Of a stretch of 64,000 bases of DNA, positions 17,193 through 26,396 are shown one piece after another. The DNA is from an uncultured Chloroflexota bacterium. Lineage in GTDB: Bacteria > Chloroflexota > Anaerolineae > Anaerolineales > Anaerolineaceae. Where the stretch lies: positions 1 to 64,000 of the forward strand of contig CADACE010000015.1 in the NCBI GenBank assembly GCA_902786265.1, written 5' to 3'. The position numbers were made by a program, and so were the translations under genes. The notes below the pieces were generated by a model. The model had not been told where the DNA came from. It did not search any database and saw only the letters and a program-made list of their open reading frames with translations. Positions within the stretch are counted from its first letter, which is position 1, and each line of letters starts with the position of its first letter.

Positions 17193-19253
17193 ATGGAACG
17201 GAACAAATCTTTTTTATTTATATTCCTCGCGGCAGCACTGCTCTTTGTGATCCTTTGCATGCCCCTGCACATTGCATATGGGGAAACTGAGGATCTGCTC
17301 CATGAGCCCAGGGTTTTTCCAAATGAAGCGCTTTCCACCGGTCAGGAAACAATATGGAACTGTATTTACTTTGGCCGCTATCCTTCCGCGGAAGTTGTGA
17401 AGAGCAGTTGGGACTCGGTGGATGCCTATGCGATCAGGGACAAAGATGTGATTCGGGATGATGAGCTGTATACGCGTCTTTCTGGAGCCAGCTGGTCCGA
17501 TAACAGGTTATCCCTGGACGGGCAGACCTATATCCGTATCAATCGTACGGATGCCGTTACAGCAGCGGCAGACAGGGAACAGCACTATCGATGGAATGAT
17601 ACCGGCGAATGGCACTATTTTGTCGAGGAACCCATAAAATGGCGGCTCCTCTCCCTGCAGGACGGCAAAGCTCTGCTCTTATCGGACCGGGTCCTGGATT
17701 GCTTCCCGTTCAACCTGACAGACGAGGAAGTCACCTGGCAGACTTCTTCCATCCGCAGCTGGCTGAACGGATATGGCAGCAGTCAAAATCTTGACGGAGT
17801 GGACTATTCCGGCAAAGGATTTATGAACAGCGCATTTACTCCGGACGAACTGGAAGCGATCCTCAAAACCACATGCAGTACTCCGGATAATACGGATTAC
17901 GACACTGACAGCGGTCCAGACACGCAGGATCGTGTATTTCTCCTTTCGAATGAAGAAGTCTATGCAGATGCAGCCGCGGCTGATTATGGGTTTTATGCCG
18001 GCCGGGGGTATGCCGATCCTTCCAAACGTTTTGATTCGACCCTGTATGCGAAATGCAGAGGTACATGGTGGTCACCGGTGGACGACTACAAAGGAAATGC
18101 TTTCTGGTTCATGCGGACCAGCGGTTATACGCCTCAAAATGTCACTTATATATGTGACTTCGGTTTTGTCTACAGCCGTGGTACGACCGTGACATGCGAC
18201 GATGCGGGCGTTCTTCCCGCGATCCGTCTCGATCTGTCAGCGGCCGATTTCGAATATGCCGGAGAAGTTTCCTCCATGGATATCGTAAAGGAGCCGGCAC
18301 ATACAGATTACAAAAAGCCCTCCGAGAAAAAAAACGTGCTCCGGGATCCGATAATCGAACCCGATGAATCTCTTCCCGGCGGAACAGCTGTCACTTGGGA
18401 TACGGTTGCGTTTGGCAGCTACCCGCAGACCGAGATCCTGGAAAAAGGGGACGCGCTGACCGGGACAGAGGCGGATCCGATTCTGTTTCATAAATTGCAG
18501 GCAGCGAAATGGAACGGGGATGAGCTTGATCTGGACGGAAAAAGGTACAAACAGATCCATGGCCGGTACTTTCGATATGATCCCATCATCTGGCAGGTAC
18601 TTGAGGTTTCGGACAATTCCGCCTTTTTGCTTTCCACGAAGGCACTGGACTGTATGCCGTATTATCATGAACTGACAGACGTAAACTGGAATCGTTCGGA
18701 TGTCCGCAGCTGGCTGAACGGCCTTGGAGCAGATGATAACCTCTCAGGGAAAGATTACTCCGGCGAAGGGGACAGCTTTTTGTCAACAGCCTTCACTGAA
18801 AACGAACGGCTGTCAATACGATTTTCTGTCGTGGAGAATTCCGAAAATCACTACTTTGGCACTTCCTGCGGTCCTGATACCGAGGATCGGGTCTTTTTAC
18901 TCTCTGAGAACGAGGTTTTCAGTTCTCCCGATGCCGAGAACTATGGTTTCCGTAACGATGATGCCACAGCTGATCCTGCCAAACGGTTCATTCCTACTGC
19001 CTACGCCCTTTGCCGGGGCATCTGGCAGTCAGATTTTGACGACAGCGCGGGAAATACCTTCTGGCTTCTCAGATCCAACGGATTCACGGCTTCCAATGTG
19101 GTTTACGTGGGTGAGCTCGGACATGTATATAACCGCGGGATCCCGGTCACTTGCCAGGACGCCGGACTGGTTCCGGCCATTCGTATTGACCTTGAGACAG
19201 CCGCATATTCCTACACCGGCACCCTCAGTTCCCGTGACCGGATCGCTAAGTAA
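17193..19253 (+). CDS. Secreted protein with two DUF6273-like domains
   Basis: The 686-residue protein has an N-terminal signal segment (about 1-29, ending AYG/E) and two homologous halves, about 40-355 and 395-680. Each half has a W.(T/C)(I/V).FG.YP opening, an EPIKWRLL or DPIIWQVL strand, a (S/D)(I/V)RSWLNG motif, D(T)(Q/E)DRVFLLS, and an ending with TC.DAG(V/L).PAIR(I/L)DL. This is the pattern of DUF6273 domains of gut Firmicutes and related bacteria, which resemble C-type-lectin or sulfatase-modifying folds (inference). Function is unknown; a surface-binding role is plausible. The start ATG follows CAGCTTATT with a weak ribosome site. Confidence 0.8.
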   Translation: MERNKSFLFIFLAAALLFVILCMPLHIAYGETEDLLHEPRVFPNEALSTGQETIWNCIYFGRYPSAEVVKSSWDSVDAYAIRDKDVIRDDELYTRLSGASWSDNRLSLDGQTYIRINRTDAVTAAADREQHYRWNDTGEWHYFVEEPIKWRLLSLQDGKALLLSDRVLDCFPFNLTDEEVTWQTSSIRSWLNGYGSSQNLDGVDYSGKGFMNSAFTPDELEAILKTTCSTPDNTDYDTDSGPDTQDRVFLLSNEEVYADAAAADYGFYAGRGYADPSKRFDSTLYAKCRGTWWSPVDDYKGNAFWFMRTSGYTPQNVTYICDFGFVYSRGTTVTCDDAGVLPAIRLDLSAADFEYAGEVSSMDIVKEPAHTDYKKPSEKKNVLRDPIIEPDESLPGGTAVTWDTVAFGSYPQTEILEKGDALTGTEADPILFHKLQAAKWNGDELDLDGKRYKQIHGRYFRYDPIIWQVLEVSDNSAFLLSTKALDCMPYYHELTDVNWNRSDVRSWLNGLGADDNLSGKDYSGEGDSFLSTAFTENERLSIRFSVVENSENHYFGTSCGPDTEDRVFLLSENEVFSSPDAENYGFRNDDATADPAKRFIPTAYALCRGIWQSDFDDSAGNTFWLLRSNGFTASNVVYVGELGHVYNRGIPVTCQDAGLVPAIRIDLETAAYSYTGTLSSRDRIAK

Positions 19254-19414
19254 TTAATTGCAGAAAATCAATTTTCAGATGTTTGGTATACTTGGTAAGC
19301 AGACAGAATTATTTTTTTCTGATAAACATAATTTACAAGACACACCCAACCGTTTTTGGGATCATATAAAATCGGGATTTGGCTTCGGAAGGTTACATTA
19401 CTTTAGAGGAAAAA

Positions 19415-21541
19415 ATGGATAATATTGACGATTTCAGTATCAAAGACGGCGTGCTGTTAAAATACAAAGGCCCCGGCGGAAATGTGACGATTCCTGAAGG
19501 AGTGACAAATATCTGGGCAAGAGCCTTTGAATACCGTAATGATCTGACAAGTGTCCGGCTGCCGGAAAGCCTGGAAGGGATCACGTTTGAAGCATTTTGG
19601 GATTGTGAAAATCTGTCAAAAATCAATTGTCCGGAAAGATTGACACGAATCGGGATCAGAGCATTTAATGGCTGCACAAAACTGAGACTGCCGCGCAGGA
19701 TGGATGAACTATACAATGCCGCTGATTTTGAGGCAAAGGACGGGATCGCGACCGGCTATTTCGGTTATCGTGCAACTGTCAGGATCCCGGACTTCGTCAC
19801 AGGTATCGGAGAAGGGACCTTCTGCAATACCAGGGCACGGAAATATGTAAAACGTGTGATCCTTCACGACGGCATGACAAGCATTGGGAAGAATGCATTC
19901 CGCGGTACGCAGATCACCGATATCGTGATCCCGTCCTGTGTGACAAGCATCGGTCCGGGGGCTTTCGCCGGCTGTGACAGTCTTGAGGAAATCACGGTTC
20001 CGGGCAGCGTTAAACACATCGCCGCAGGGACTTTCCGGAGCTGCGAAAAGCTGGCGAAAGTAGTGCTCTCGGAAGGCGTGAGGAGCATCGGAGGCAACGC
20101 GTTTTTCAATTGCAAAAGTCTCAGGCAGGTCATTCTCCCTGAAAGCCTGGAAAAGATTGGCAGTGACGCCTTCTGGGACTGTACGGCTCTTGAAGAGCTT
20201 CGGATCCCATCAGGGGTAACTCAATTCGAAACGACCCCGTTCCGGAACTGCTGCAGACTGAAAAATCTGCAGGTATCTCCCGAAAACCGGGCGTTCAAGA
20301 GCGCGGATAATGTAATTTTCACGAAGGACGGCCACACACTGGTCACAAGCGGTTGGAAAACCGGACGGTATGAGCTCCCGGACGGTGTGAGGGTGATCGG
20401 TGATCACGCGTTTTATGACTGCAGGAGCATGACGGAAGTCATATGTCCGGACAGTCTGACCGAAATCGATCAAATGGCATTTCAAAATTGCTTTGGACTG
20501 GAACGCATCAGGCTTCCCGAAGGTCTCAGGAGCATCGGGAAGCAGGCTTTTGACTGGTGCCAGGAACTTTCTGCCATAGATCTGCCGGCAGGTCTGGAGA
20601 GTATCGGCTCTTTTGCTTTTGCCAGCTGCGAAAGCCTGACCGGTGTGGCCATCCCTGACGCCATATCAGAGATCGAAACCGGCACATTCGAACTCTGTAA
20701 AAGCCTGAAGAGTGTCAGAATCCCCGATAGCGTGAAGATCATACACGGGAATGCTTTTCTCGCTTGTACAAGCCTGACCGAATTGCAATTCCCTTCTGGC
20801 CTTACAGACATCGGTTCCATGGCCTTTAAGGGCTGTACCGCTCTGACAGACATTGTGCTCCCGAAGGGGCTTACCACAATAGAGGAGATGGCATTTTACG
20901 GCTGCAGCAAAGTGAAACAGGTTTTGATTCCGGAAAACGTAAGAAATATCGGAGAAAAGGCGTTCCGCGGCTGCACGGGACTGACCTCCATAACGATTCC
21001 TGAGAGTCTGGAGAGCATCGGTCCGGGCGCATTCGGTTCCTGCCCAGGGCTGACGAGCGTTACACTGCCGGATTGTAAAGGTATCTTCCGCGCTTTCACC
21101 GGGTGCCGTAATTTACAGAAATACATTATCCCGCAAGGTTCGGAAAAGTATAAAACGATCGACGGTATTGTCTTCAGCATGGACGGGAAGAAACTGATTG
21201 CCTATCCGCCCGGGAGAAAATGTGAACGCTATGACATTCCCGAAACCGTTGAAGAGGTCTGCAGCTATGCCTTTGAAGGAGCGCCGGTAAAGATCATCTT
21301 TGCCCACAGGGGTGTGATGACCTTTGAGAAAGACGCCGCGTCGGAAACAGATGCCGACTCTCCGTACATAGCGCATTATCACCCGGAATACACATCGAAG
21401 CTTGGCAAACCAATCTATCTCGGTTCGCCGGGTGATCTTTCCAAAAAGCAGAGAAGACGTTCCATGGATGGTTTCCGATACGCAGTAAAAATCGATATGC
21501 CGGAGATTGAACCATGGGTAGATGAATGGTATGATCTTTGA
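19415..21541 (+). CDS. BspA-type leucine-rich-repeat protein (LRR_5)
   Basis: The 708-residue protein consists of about 20 tandem repeats of roughly 23 residues with the pattern (L/V)TSI..A(F).GC..L..(V/I).(L/I)P. LRR_5 (BspA-like) repeats form right-handed solenoids used for adhesion or binding. No signal peptide, anchor or dockerin is visible: the N-terminus (MDNIDDFSIKDGVLLKY) starts straight in a repeat. I chose the ATG at 19415 because AGAGGA lies 6 nt upstream; an in-frame TTG 12 codons earlier is weaker. It ends in a short acidic-aromatic tail (EPWVDEWYDL). Confidence 0.87.
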   Translation: MDNIDDFSIKDGVLLKYKGPGGNVTIPEGVTNIWARAFEYRNDLTSVRLPESLEGITFEAFWDCENLSKINCPERLTRIGIRAFNGCTKLRLPRRMDELYNAADFEAKDGIATGYFGYRATVRIPDFVTGIGEGTFCNTRARKYVKRVILHDGMTSIGKNAFRGTQITDIVIPSCVTSIGPGAFAGCDSLEEITVPGSVKHIAAGTFRSCEKLAKVVLSEGVRSIGGNAFFNCKSLRQVILPESLEKIGSDAFWDCTALEELRIPSGVTQFETTPFRNCCRLKNLQVSPENRAFKSADNVIFTKDGHTLVTSGWKTGRYELPDGVRVIGDHAFYDCRSMTEVICPDSLTEIDQMAFQNCFGLERIRLPEGLRSIGKQAFDWCQELSAIDLPAGLESIGSFAFASCESLTGVAIPDAISEIETGTFELCKSLKSVRIPDSVKIIHGNAFLACTSLTELQFPSGLTDIGSMAFKGCTALTDIVLPKGLTTIEEMAFYGCSKVKQVLIPENVRNIGEKAFRGCTGLTSITIPESLESIGPGAFGSCPGLTSVTLPDCKGIFRAFTGCRNLQKYIIPQGSEKYKTIDGIVFSMDGKKLIAYPPGRKCERYDIPETVEEVCSYAFEGAPVKIIFAHRGVMTFEKDAASETDADSPYIAHYHPEYTSKLGKPIYLGSPGDLSKKQRRRSMDGFRYAVKIDMPEIEPWVDEWYDL

Positions 21542-21573
21542 GACAAATCGGGATTTGAAGGGTGAAAAACAAA

Positions 21574-22575
21574 ATGAAAGCAGCAGTATTGACAGGCTAC
21601 GATAAGAAAGGGCGCGACGTAGAGATAAGAGATATTCCCATGCCGCAGATCGGGGCAAACGACTTGCTTGTGAAGATACATACGGCAGGTGTGAATCCGC
21701 TCGACAATATGATCATCAAGGGTGAAGTGAAAATGATCGTGCCGTACAAAATGCCGCTTGTAATGGGCAATGAATTCGTCGGCATGATCGAAAAGGTTGG
21801 CGCAAGCGTGAAAAGATTCTCTGAAGGAGAGCGGGTTTACGGCAGAATCCCGCTTGACAGGATCGGCACGTTCGCCGAATACGCCGCTGTAAGCGAGAAC
21901 GCGGTCGCAAAAGTGCCGGAATATCTTTCCGACGAAGAAGCGGCTTGTGTTCCGCTGACGGCGTTGACCACATTGCAGGCGCTTGACTTAATGGATCCGA
22001 AAGCCGGAGAAACTATCTTTATTTCCGGCGGCACAGGAAGTCTCGGTGCAATGGCGATCCCCGTGGCAAAGAGTTTCGGGCTGATCGTGATCACCAACGG
22101 CAGCGCCGAAAACCGCGACCGCGTACTGTCTCTCGGCGCGGACCGGTTTATCGACTACAAAACCGAGGACTATGCTACAACCGTCTCAAACGTGGATTAC
22201 GTACTCGACACACTGGGTGACCGGGAACTGCCGAAGGAATTCGGCGTGCTGAAAGAGGGCGGTAAGCTCGTTTCGGTTCGCGGAATGCCCAACGGCGAAT
22301 TCGCCGTTCGTGCGGGACTGCCTGCAATAAAAAGGTTTCTGCTTAAAATTGCCGGAAGAAAATACGATAAGATGGCGGCAAGGAAGAATCAGAAGTATTT
22401 CTTTATCTTCGTCCACGAGGATGGTGCGGGGGTGGAACGCATTGGCAAGATTTTCGCCGAAAAACATATTGAAGCGTCGGTGGATGGAGTCTTCTCACTT
22501 GATGACGTGAACAAGGCACTGGAAAAGGTCGCAGCGGGAAGATCTAAAGGAAAAACGGTAATCAAAATAGTCTAA
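21574..22575 (+). CDS. Zinc-type alcohol dehydrogenase / quinone oxidoreductase (MDR family)
   Basis: An NADP(H)-dependent medium-chain reductase close to the quinone oxidoreductase/enone reductase branch. The GroES-like N-terminal half has VKIHTAGVNPLDNMI, and the Rossmann half has FISGGTGSLGAMAIPVAK near residue 150. The catalytic-zinc Cys and His of true alcohol dehydrogenases are absent, which favours a zinc-free reductase of activated double bonds. I use the ATG at 21574, behind GAAGGGTGA, not the GTG four codons earlier. Substrate is unknown. Confidence 0.88.
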   Translation: MKAAVLTGYDKKGRDVEIRDIPMPQIGANDLLVKIHTAGVNPLDNMIIKGEVKMIVPYKMPLVMGNEFVGMIEKVGASVKRFSEGERVYGRIPLDRIGTFAEYAAVSENAVAKVPEYLSDEEAACVPLTALTTLQALDLMDPKAGETIFISGGTGSLGAMAIPVAKSFGLIVITNGSAENRDRVLSLGADRFIDYKTEDYATTVSNVDYVLDTLGDRELPKEFGVLKEGGKLVSVRGMPNGEFAVRAGLPAIKRFLLKIAGRKYDKMAARKNQKYFFIFVHEDGAGVERIGKIFAEKHIEASVDGVFSLDDVNKALEKVAAGRSKGKTVIKIV

Positions 22576-22643
22576 TGATATCGACAAATTCATATTTATC
22601 GGGATCTTGCAAAGCAGAATTAACTGAGTAAATAAATAGTTTT

Positions 22644-23096
22644 ATGTCAGAGTACAGATTCATCTCTCTCAGGCAATGGCCTGAATTAAAGGTAAAAGCT
22701 GCAAAATGGTTCAGTGGCAAATGGGGAGTTCCGGAGGAAGCTTATCTGGAATGCATTGAGAATTATCTGGACCATAAGACCGAATATGGCTGGTATTTAT
22801 GCGTAATCGAGGAAACTATTGCCGGAGGAATGGGGGTAATTGAAAATGATTTTCATGACCGCAAAGACCTCGCTCCAAACGTATGTGCAGTTTACACGGA
22901 AGAAATTTTCAGAGGAAAAGGTATTGCAGGAAAATTGCTTGAGATGGTCGTGAAAGATATGAGAAGCAAGGGCATCATACCACTGTATCTGGTCACAGAT
23001 CTTACGGGTTTTTATGAACGTTACGGTTGGGAGTTCCTCTGTTTGGTTAAGGGGAACGAAGAGCCCGGGACATCGAGAATCTATATTCACAGATAG
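22644..23096 (+). CDS. GNAT-family N-acetyltransferase
   Basis: A 150-residue acetyl-CoA-dependent acyltransferase. The N-terminus is helical (WPELKVKAAKWFSGKWGVPEEAYLECI), strands follow (WYLCVIEETIAGGMGVI), and the acetyl-CoA site is FRGKGIAGKLLEMV near residue 95 (R/Q-x-x-G-x-A/G). FYERYGWEFL at the end is the usual closing motif. Substrate cannot be read; close relatives are annotated only as GNATs. The ribosome site is weak. It opens a plus-strand run of small enzymes. Confidence 0.88.
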   Translation: MSEYRFISLRQWPELKVKAAKWFSGKWGVPEEAYLECIENYLDHKTEYGWYLCVIEETIAGGMGVIENDFHDRKDLAPNVCAVYTEEIFRGKGIAGKLLEMVVKDMRSKGIIPLYLVTDLTGFYERYGWEFLCLVKGNEEPGTSRIYIHR

Positions 23097-23150
23097 ATAA
23101 ATTCAAATTTGCCGGGATCAATTCAAACCGAAAGTTGAAAGGCTGAAGTA

Positions 23151-23561
23151 ATGAAACACGAATGCAAAATAACAGTATTGGAAACGAAGTGTTTTCCGGA
23201 CCTGCAAGAAAAATATCTGGCAGATCCACACTCAGGTCCTTGTCCTTTTTTCAAAAAGGGGGATACATTTCTGCTTAAAAGGACACCGGAGCAGGATGAT
23301 TTCTATCATCTCATGAATGGGAAATTCTGCGGCGAAGCATGGGATGCGGTCAGCCGATATGTGTACACGGCTTTGCAGGGAGGATCCATTATGAAGGGAT
23401 GGACAAATGATGACCGCATGATGATCACATGCTGCAATGACGGCACCAGACCGGTCATTTTCAAAATCGAACGGATCGATATTCCCGAGAATGATGAGGA
23501 GAAGGAATGGCTGGCAAGGCAGGATTTCACAAATTCTGCTGAAAATGCTTATACAGGGTAA
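23151..23561 (+). CDS. TIGR04076-family protein
   Basis: The 136-residue protein has the small-family pattern of TIGR04076: CKITVLETKCFPDLQEKY near the N-terminus, CPFFKKGDTF, then FCGEAWDAVSRYVYTALQGG and a second half ending in CCNDGTRPVIFKI. Four or five Cys are conserved in placement (C-P at 33, C near 60, CC near 102), which hints at metal or thiol chemistry, but no function is known to me. AAGG lies upstream of the ATG. It is 55 bp after the acetyltransferase. Confidence 0.8.
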   Translation: MKHECKITVLETKCFPDLQEKYLADPHSGPCPFFKKGDTFLLKRTPEQDDFYHLMNGKFCGEAWDAVSRYVYTALQGGSIMKGWTNDDRMMITCCNDGTRPVIFKIERIDIPENDEEKEWLARQDFTNSAENAYTG

Positions 23562-23588
23562 TTGAAAAATCGGAGTTCTTAGGAGTGT

Positions 23589-24305
23589 ATGAGTATTATT
23601 GAAAAGTATAAGAAGTATTTCACAAAAGAATACATGATGGGTCCTAACTCGTTAAGGCTGCTTGATGAATTGATCCGCAGAAGTTCTGAAAATGTTTGCT
23701 TCAACAGAACACTGGATCTGGGATGCGGTTATGCACTGACATCACTGTTTATTGCGAATGAAACGGATGCAGAGCATGTATATGCATTTGATCTTTGGAT
23801 ACCCGCCACAGAAAACTACCTGAGGATACAGGATAATGGCCTGAAGGACAAGATCATACCAATACATGGGGATGCCATGGATATGCCTTTTGCACAGGAA
23901 TATTTTGATACCATTATCATTGTGGATGCATACCATTACTTTGGATGTAAAGAAGGCATATTCACCGACAAAATATTACCGTATGTCAAAAAAGGCGGGT
24001 TTGTAATGATCGCTGTTCCCGGATTAAAGGAACAACCGCAAGGCCGGTTGAAACAACTTTTTGAGACATGGGCAGAAGGAGATGATTCAGAGCTTTTCAA
24101 AACCGCTGCCTGGTGGGAGAAGCTGCTGAAGGATGAGTGCAAAGACCGGTGCAGTATCGAAGTTAAGGAAGCAGATTGTTACGATATCGCCTGGCAGGAA
24201 TGGTTTGAATCGGGAAATGAATATGGCATACGTGATAAGTCGTTTTTAGATAAAGGCGTGTATGATATTCTGAATTTCCTTCTGATCTATGTCAGGAAAA
24301 AATGA
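23589..24305 (+). CDS. Class I SAM-dependent methyltransferase
   Basis: The 238-residue enzyme has motif I LDLGCGYALTSLFIA near residue 43, an acidic motif II residue in YAFDLWIP, then GDAMDMPFAQEYFDTIIIVDAYHYF, the motif III/IV region. The YDILNFLLIYVRKK end is typical of small-molecule methyltransferases. AGGAG precedes the ATG at 4-5 nt spacing. Substrate is unknown. Its placement between a TIGR04076 protein and a DUF5131 protein does not define a pathway. Confidence 0.87.
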   Translation: MSIIEKYKKYFTKEYMMGPNSLRLLDELIRRSSENVCFNRTLDLGCGYALTSLFIANETDAEHVYAFDLWIPATENYLRIQDNGLKDKIIPIHGDAMDMPFAQEYFDTIIIVDAYHYFGCKEGIFTDKILPYVKKGGFVMIAVPGLKEQPQGRLKQLFETWAEGDDSELFKTAAWWEKLLKDECKDRCSIEVKEADCYDIAWQEWFESGNEYGIRDKSFLDKGVYDILNFLLIYVRKK

Positions 24306-24386
24306 TATCGACAGATTCTGAGGTTCTATTACCGGTAAGCCGGAATTTGGAACAGCTGCAGGTATTATCTGCGGGGAGGGTAAATC

Positions 24387-25268
24387 ATGGCAATGCACAG
24401 CAACTGGAATCCGTGGCATGGCTGTATAAAGTGCAGCGAAGGCTGTCAGCACTGCTACGTTTATTACCTTGACCGGATGAAAGGGAAGAGCGGAGCGGAT
24501 ATTTATCAAACGAAAACGGGGTTCAAATATCCGTTAGCGAAAGACAAAACCGGCAGATATAAGATACAAAGCGGTGAAATGATCAGTGTCTGCATGACTT
24601 CCGATTTCTTTCTGGAGGAAGCAGACCAATGGCGCGGTGAAGCCTGGGAGATGATGCATAAGCGAAGCGACGTCATATTTTTGCTGCTGACCAAACGGAC
24701 TGAAAGGATCCGAAAATGTCTGCCGAAGAACTGGGGAGACGGCTGGGAGAATATCTTTCTGAACGTGACCTGTGAGAACCAGAGCAGGGCGGATGAGAGA
24801 ATTCCGCTGCTGCTGGATCTGCCGTTCAAACATAAGGGTCTGCACTGCGCACCGCTTTTAGGTCCGATCACCGCCGCGAAATATCTCGACAGCGGGCAGA
24901 TCGAACAGGTCGCCTGCGGAGGAGAAAACTACGGCGGATCAAGACCTTGTGACTTTGACTGGGTGATAGCGCTGAGAGAAGAATGCGTTTCGCGGGATAT
25001 TAAGTTTTGCTTTATGGAGACAGGGACTGTATTCATAAAAGATGGTGTGAAATATAGGATCAACAGTAAGCAGACACAGAATCTGCAGGCTTTTCGATCC
25101 GGTATGAGTCATCAGGGCAAAGCGCTGCATTTCAACCTCGTTGACAGTTCAGGAAATCAGATTCCTGAAGAAGCGTTATACAAGCCTCATTTCAGGGGAA
25201 AATGTAAAGAATGTTCTTTCCAAATGCTGTGCAACGGATGCAGCGATTGCGGCGCGTGTGAAGGCTGA
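24387..25268 (+). CDS. DUF5131 (phage Gp37/Gp68 family) protein
   Basis: The 293-residue protein begins SNWNPWHGCIKCSEGCQHCYVYYLDRM. Its Cys spacing, CxxC-x3-CxxC followed by Tyr, resembles the iron-sulfur site of radical-SAM enzymes. LLTKRTERI, LNVTCENQSRADERI and GGENYGGSRPCDFDWV are hallmarks of PF07505. Members occur in phages and in chromosomes, often with an additional C-terminal Cys cluster; here CKECSFQMLCNGCSDCGAC ends the protein. Function is unknown; radical-SAM-like chemistry is an inference. A strong GGGGAGGG site precedes the ATG. No other phage gene lies nearby. Confidence 0.85.
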   Translation: MAMHSNWNPWHGCIKCSEGCQHCYVYYLDRMKGKSGADIYQTKTGFKYPLAKDKTGRYKIQSGEMISVCMTSDFFLEEADQWRGEAWEMMHKRSDVIFLLLTKRTERIRKCLPKNWGDGWENIFLNVTCENQSRADERIPLLLDLPFKHKGLHCAPLLGPITAAKYLDSGQIEQVACGGENYGGSRPCDFDWVIALREECVSRDIKFCFMETGTVFIKDGVKYRINSKQTQNLQAFRSGMSHQGKALHFNLVDSSGNQIPEEALYKPHFRGKCKECSFQMLCNGCSDCGACEG

Positions 25269-25289
25269 TAATTATCAGAGGGAATCGAT

Positions 25290-25373
25290 ATGAAAAACGG
25301 AAAAAGACCCGACCCGATCCTGAGTTGCAGCGATCTTGAAAAGGTCCGGAAGGAACTGAGGGAAAGAATATGA
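25290..25373 (+). CDS. 27-residue ORF translationally coupled to the kinase gene
   Basis: ATG at 25290, behind CAGAGGGAATCG, opens 27 codons (starting MKNGKRPDPILSCSDLEKVR) that stop in the ATGA shared with the next gene. The peptide is basic, helical at its end and not recognised. The coupling and the good ribosome site argue that it is translated. It may be a leader peptide, or the remnant of a longer gene. Confidence 0.45.
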   Translation: MKNGKRPDPILSCSDLEKVRKELRERI

Positions 25374-25906
25374 TCATACTGATCACCGGAGCGTCCCATA
25401 CCGGGAAAACACTTCTTGCGCAGAAACTGCTCGAAAAATATATGTACCCGTATCTTTCCATCGACCATCTGAAAATGGGGCTGATCCGAAGCGGCAATAC
25501 AAAGCTTACTCCGGAGGACGATGACGCCCTGACAGATTATCTTTGGCCGATCGTCCGAGAGATTATAAAAACGGCTGTTGAAAACAGGCAGAATCTGATC
25601 GTGGAAGGCTGTTATATTCCGTTTGACTGGCGGCAGGATTTTGACGAACGATATCTGCCATTTATCCGCTTCATCTGCCTTGCCATGACGGAAACCTATA
25701 TAGAGAATTATTTTGAAGAGATCACAGGCTATGAATCAGAAATAGAAAACAGATTGATCGTCTCCGACTGTACAATTGCCGGTCTGAAGGCGGATAATGA
25801 ACGATATATCAACGGATTTCGCGATGCCGGGGAACGGGTCGTACTGATCGATTCTGACTATGAACGATCGATCATGAAGCTGATGGAGCAGGGAATAAAT
25901 GGATAA
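25370..25906 (+). CDS. P-loop kinase (adenylate/zeta-toxin-like)
   Basis: A 178-residue nucleotide-binding protein with the P-loop LITGASHTGKT at residues 4-14, then YPYLSIDHLKMGLIRSG. The latter, with VEGCYIPFD near residue 79, is shared by the small kinase/adenylate-kinase-like proteins of gut Clostridia. It most likely phosphorylates a small molecule or nucleotide, but the acceptor is unknown. The start overlaps the preceding micro-ORF (ATGA), and its end overlaps the Nudix gene by 8 nt, so three frames form one tightly coupled unit. Confidence 0.82.
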   Translation: MIILITGASHTGKTLLAQKLLEKYMYPYLSIDHLKMGLIRSGNTKLTPEDDDALTDYLWPIVREIIKTAVENRQNLIVEGCYIPFDWRQDFDERYLPFIRFICLAMTETYIENYFEEITGYESEIENRLIVSDCTIAGLKADNERYINGFRDAGERVVLIDSDYERSIMKLMEQGING

Positions 25907-26396
25907 TACCGAATGGGTCATGCCTTTACATATCATTGCGGCGGCAGGGATCGTCATTAATGAGAAAAATGAAATCCTGATGGTAAAAAATAACCGCAGG
26001 GGATGGGAGTTTCCCGGGGGACAGGTTGAAGCCGGGGAAAACCTGATAAACGCTGTCAGGAGAGAAATTATTGAAGAGACGGGTATCGAAATTGAGGTTG
26101 GCGAGGTATTTTGTATTTCTTCAAATACCTGCAAATATCCCGGCTACAATGGCGTAAAGGAAATACCGACAAAAATCATACTTGATTTTATTTGCCGCGT
26201 GAAAGGCGGTACACCGCGGAGCTCCGAAGAGAATTCGGAAACTGCTTTTATTCCGAAAAACAGGGTATTGGATTTGATACGGACTCCCGCATATATTGAA
26301 CGTTATAAAGCCTTTCTGGAATATACAGGCAGGCCGGCTTATCTGGAATATGTGACAAAGCCTGAATTTCAATTGAAACTAAAAAGGCTTATATAG
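25899..26396 (+). CDS. Nudix hydrolase
   Basis: A 165-residue Mg-dependent pyrophosphohydrolase of nucleoside-diphosphate-linked compounds. The Nudix box (GGQVEAGE, then REIIEETG) at about residues 45-67 fits G-x5-E-x7-REUxEExGU. The N-terminal half gives the usual strand (AAAGIVINEKNEILMVKN). The start is inside the end of the kinase gene, so the two are translated together, which suggests linked nucleotide chemistry (inference). Substrate cannot be deduced. Confidence 0.9.
   Translation: MDNTEWVMPLHIIAAAGIVINEKNEILMVKNNRRGWEFPGGQVEAGENLINAVRREIIEETGIEIEVGEVFCISSNTCKYPGYNGVKEIPTKIILDFICRVKGGTPRSSEENSETAFIPKNRVLDLIRTPAYIERYKAFLEYTGRPAYLEYVTKPEFQLKLKRLI

Noticed and set aside
24387..25268. 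Prophage remnant, because DUF5131 is a phage Gp37/Gp68 relative
   Set aside because: No other phage-like gene lies nearby, and this family is also common in chromosomes.
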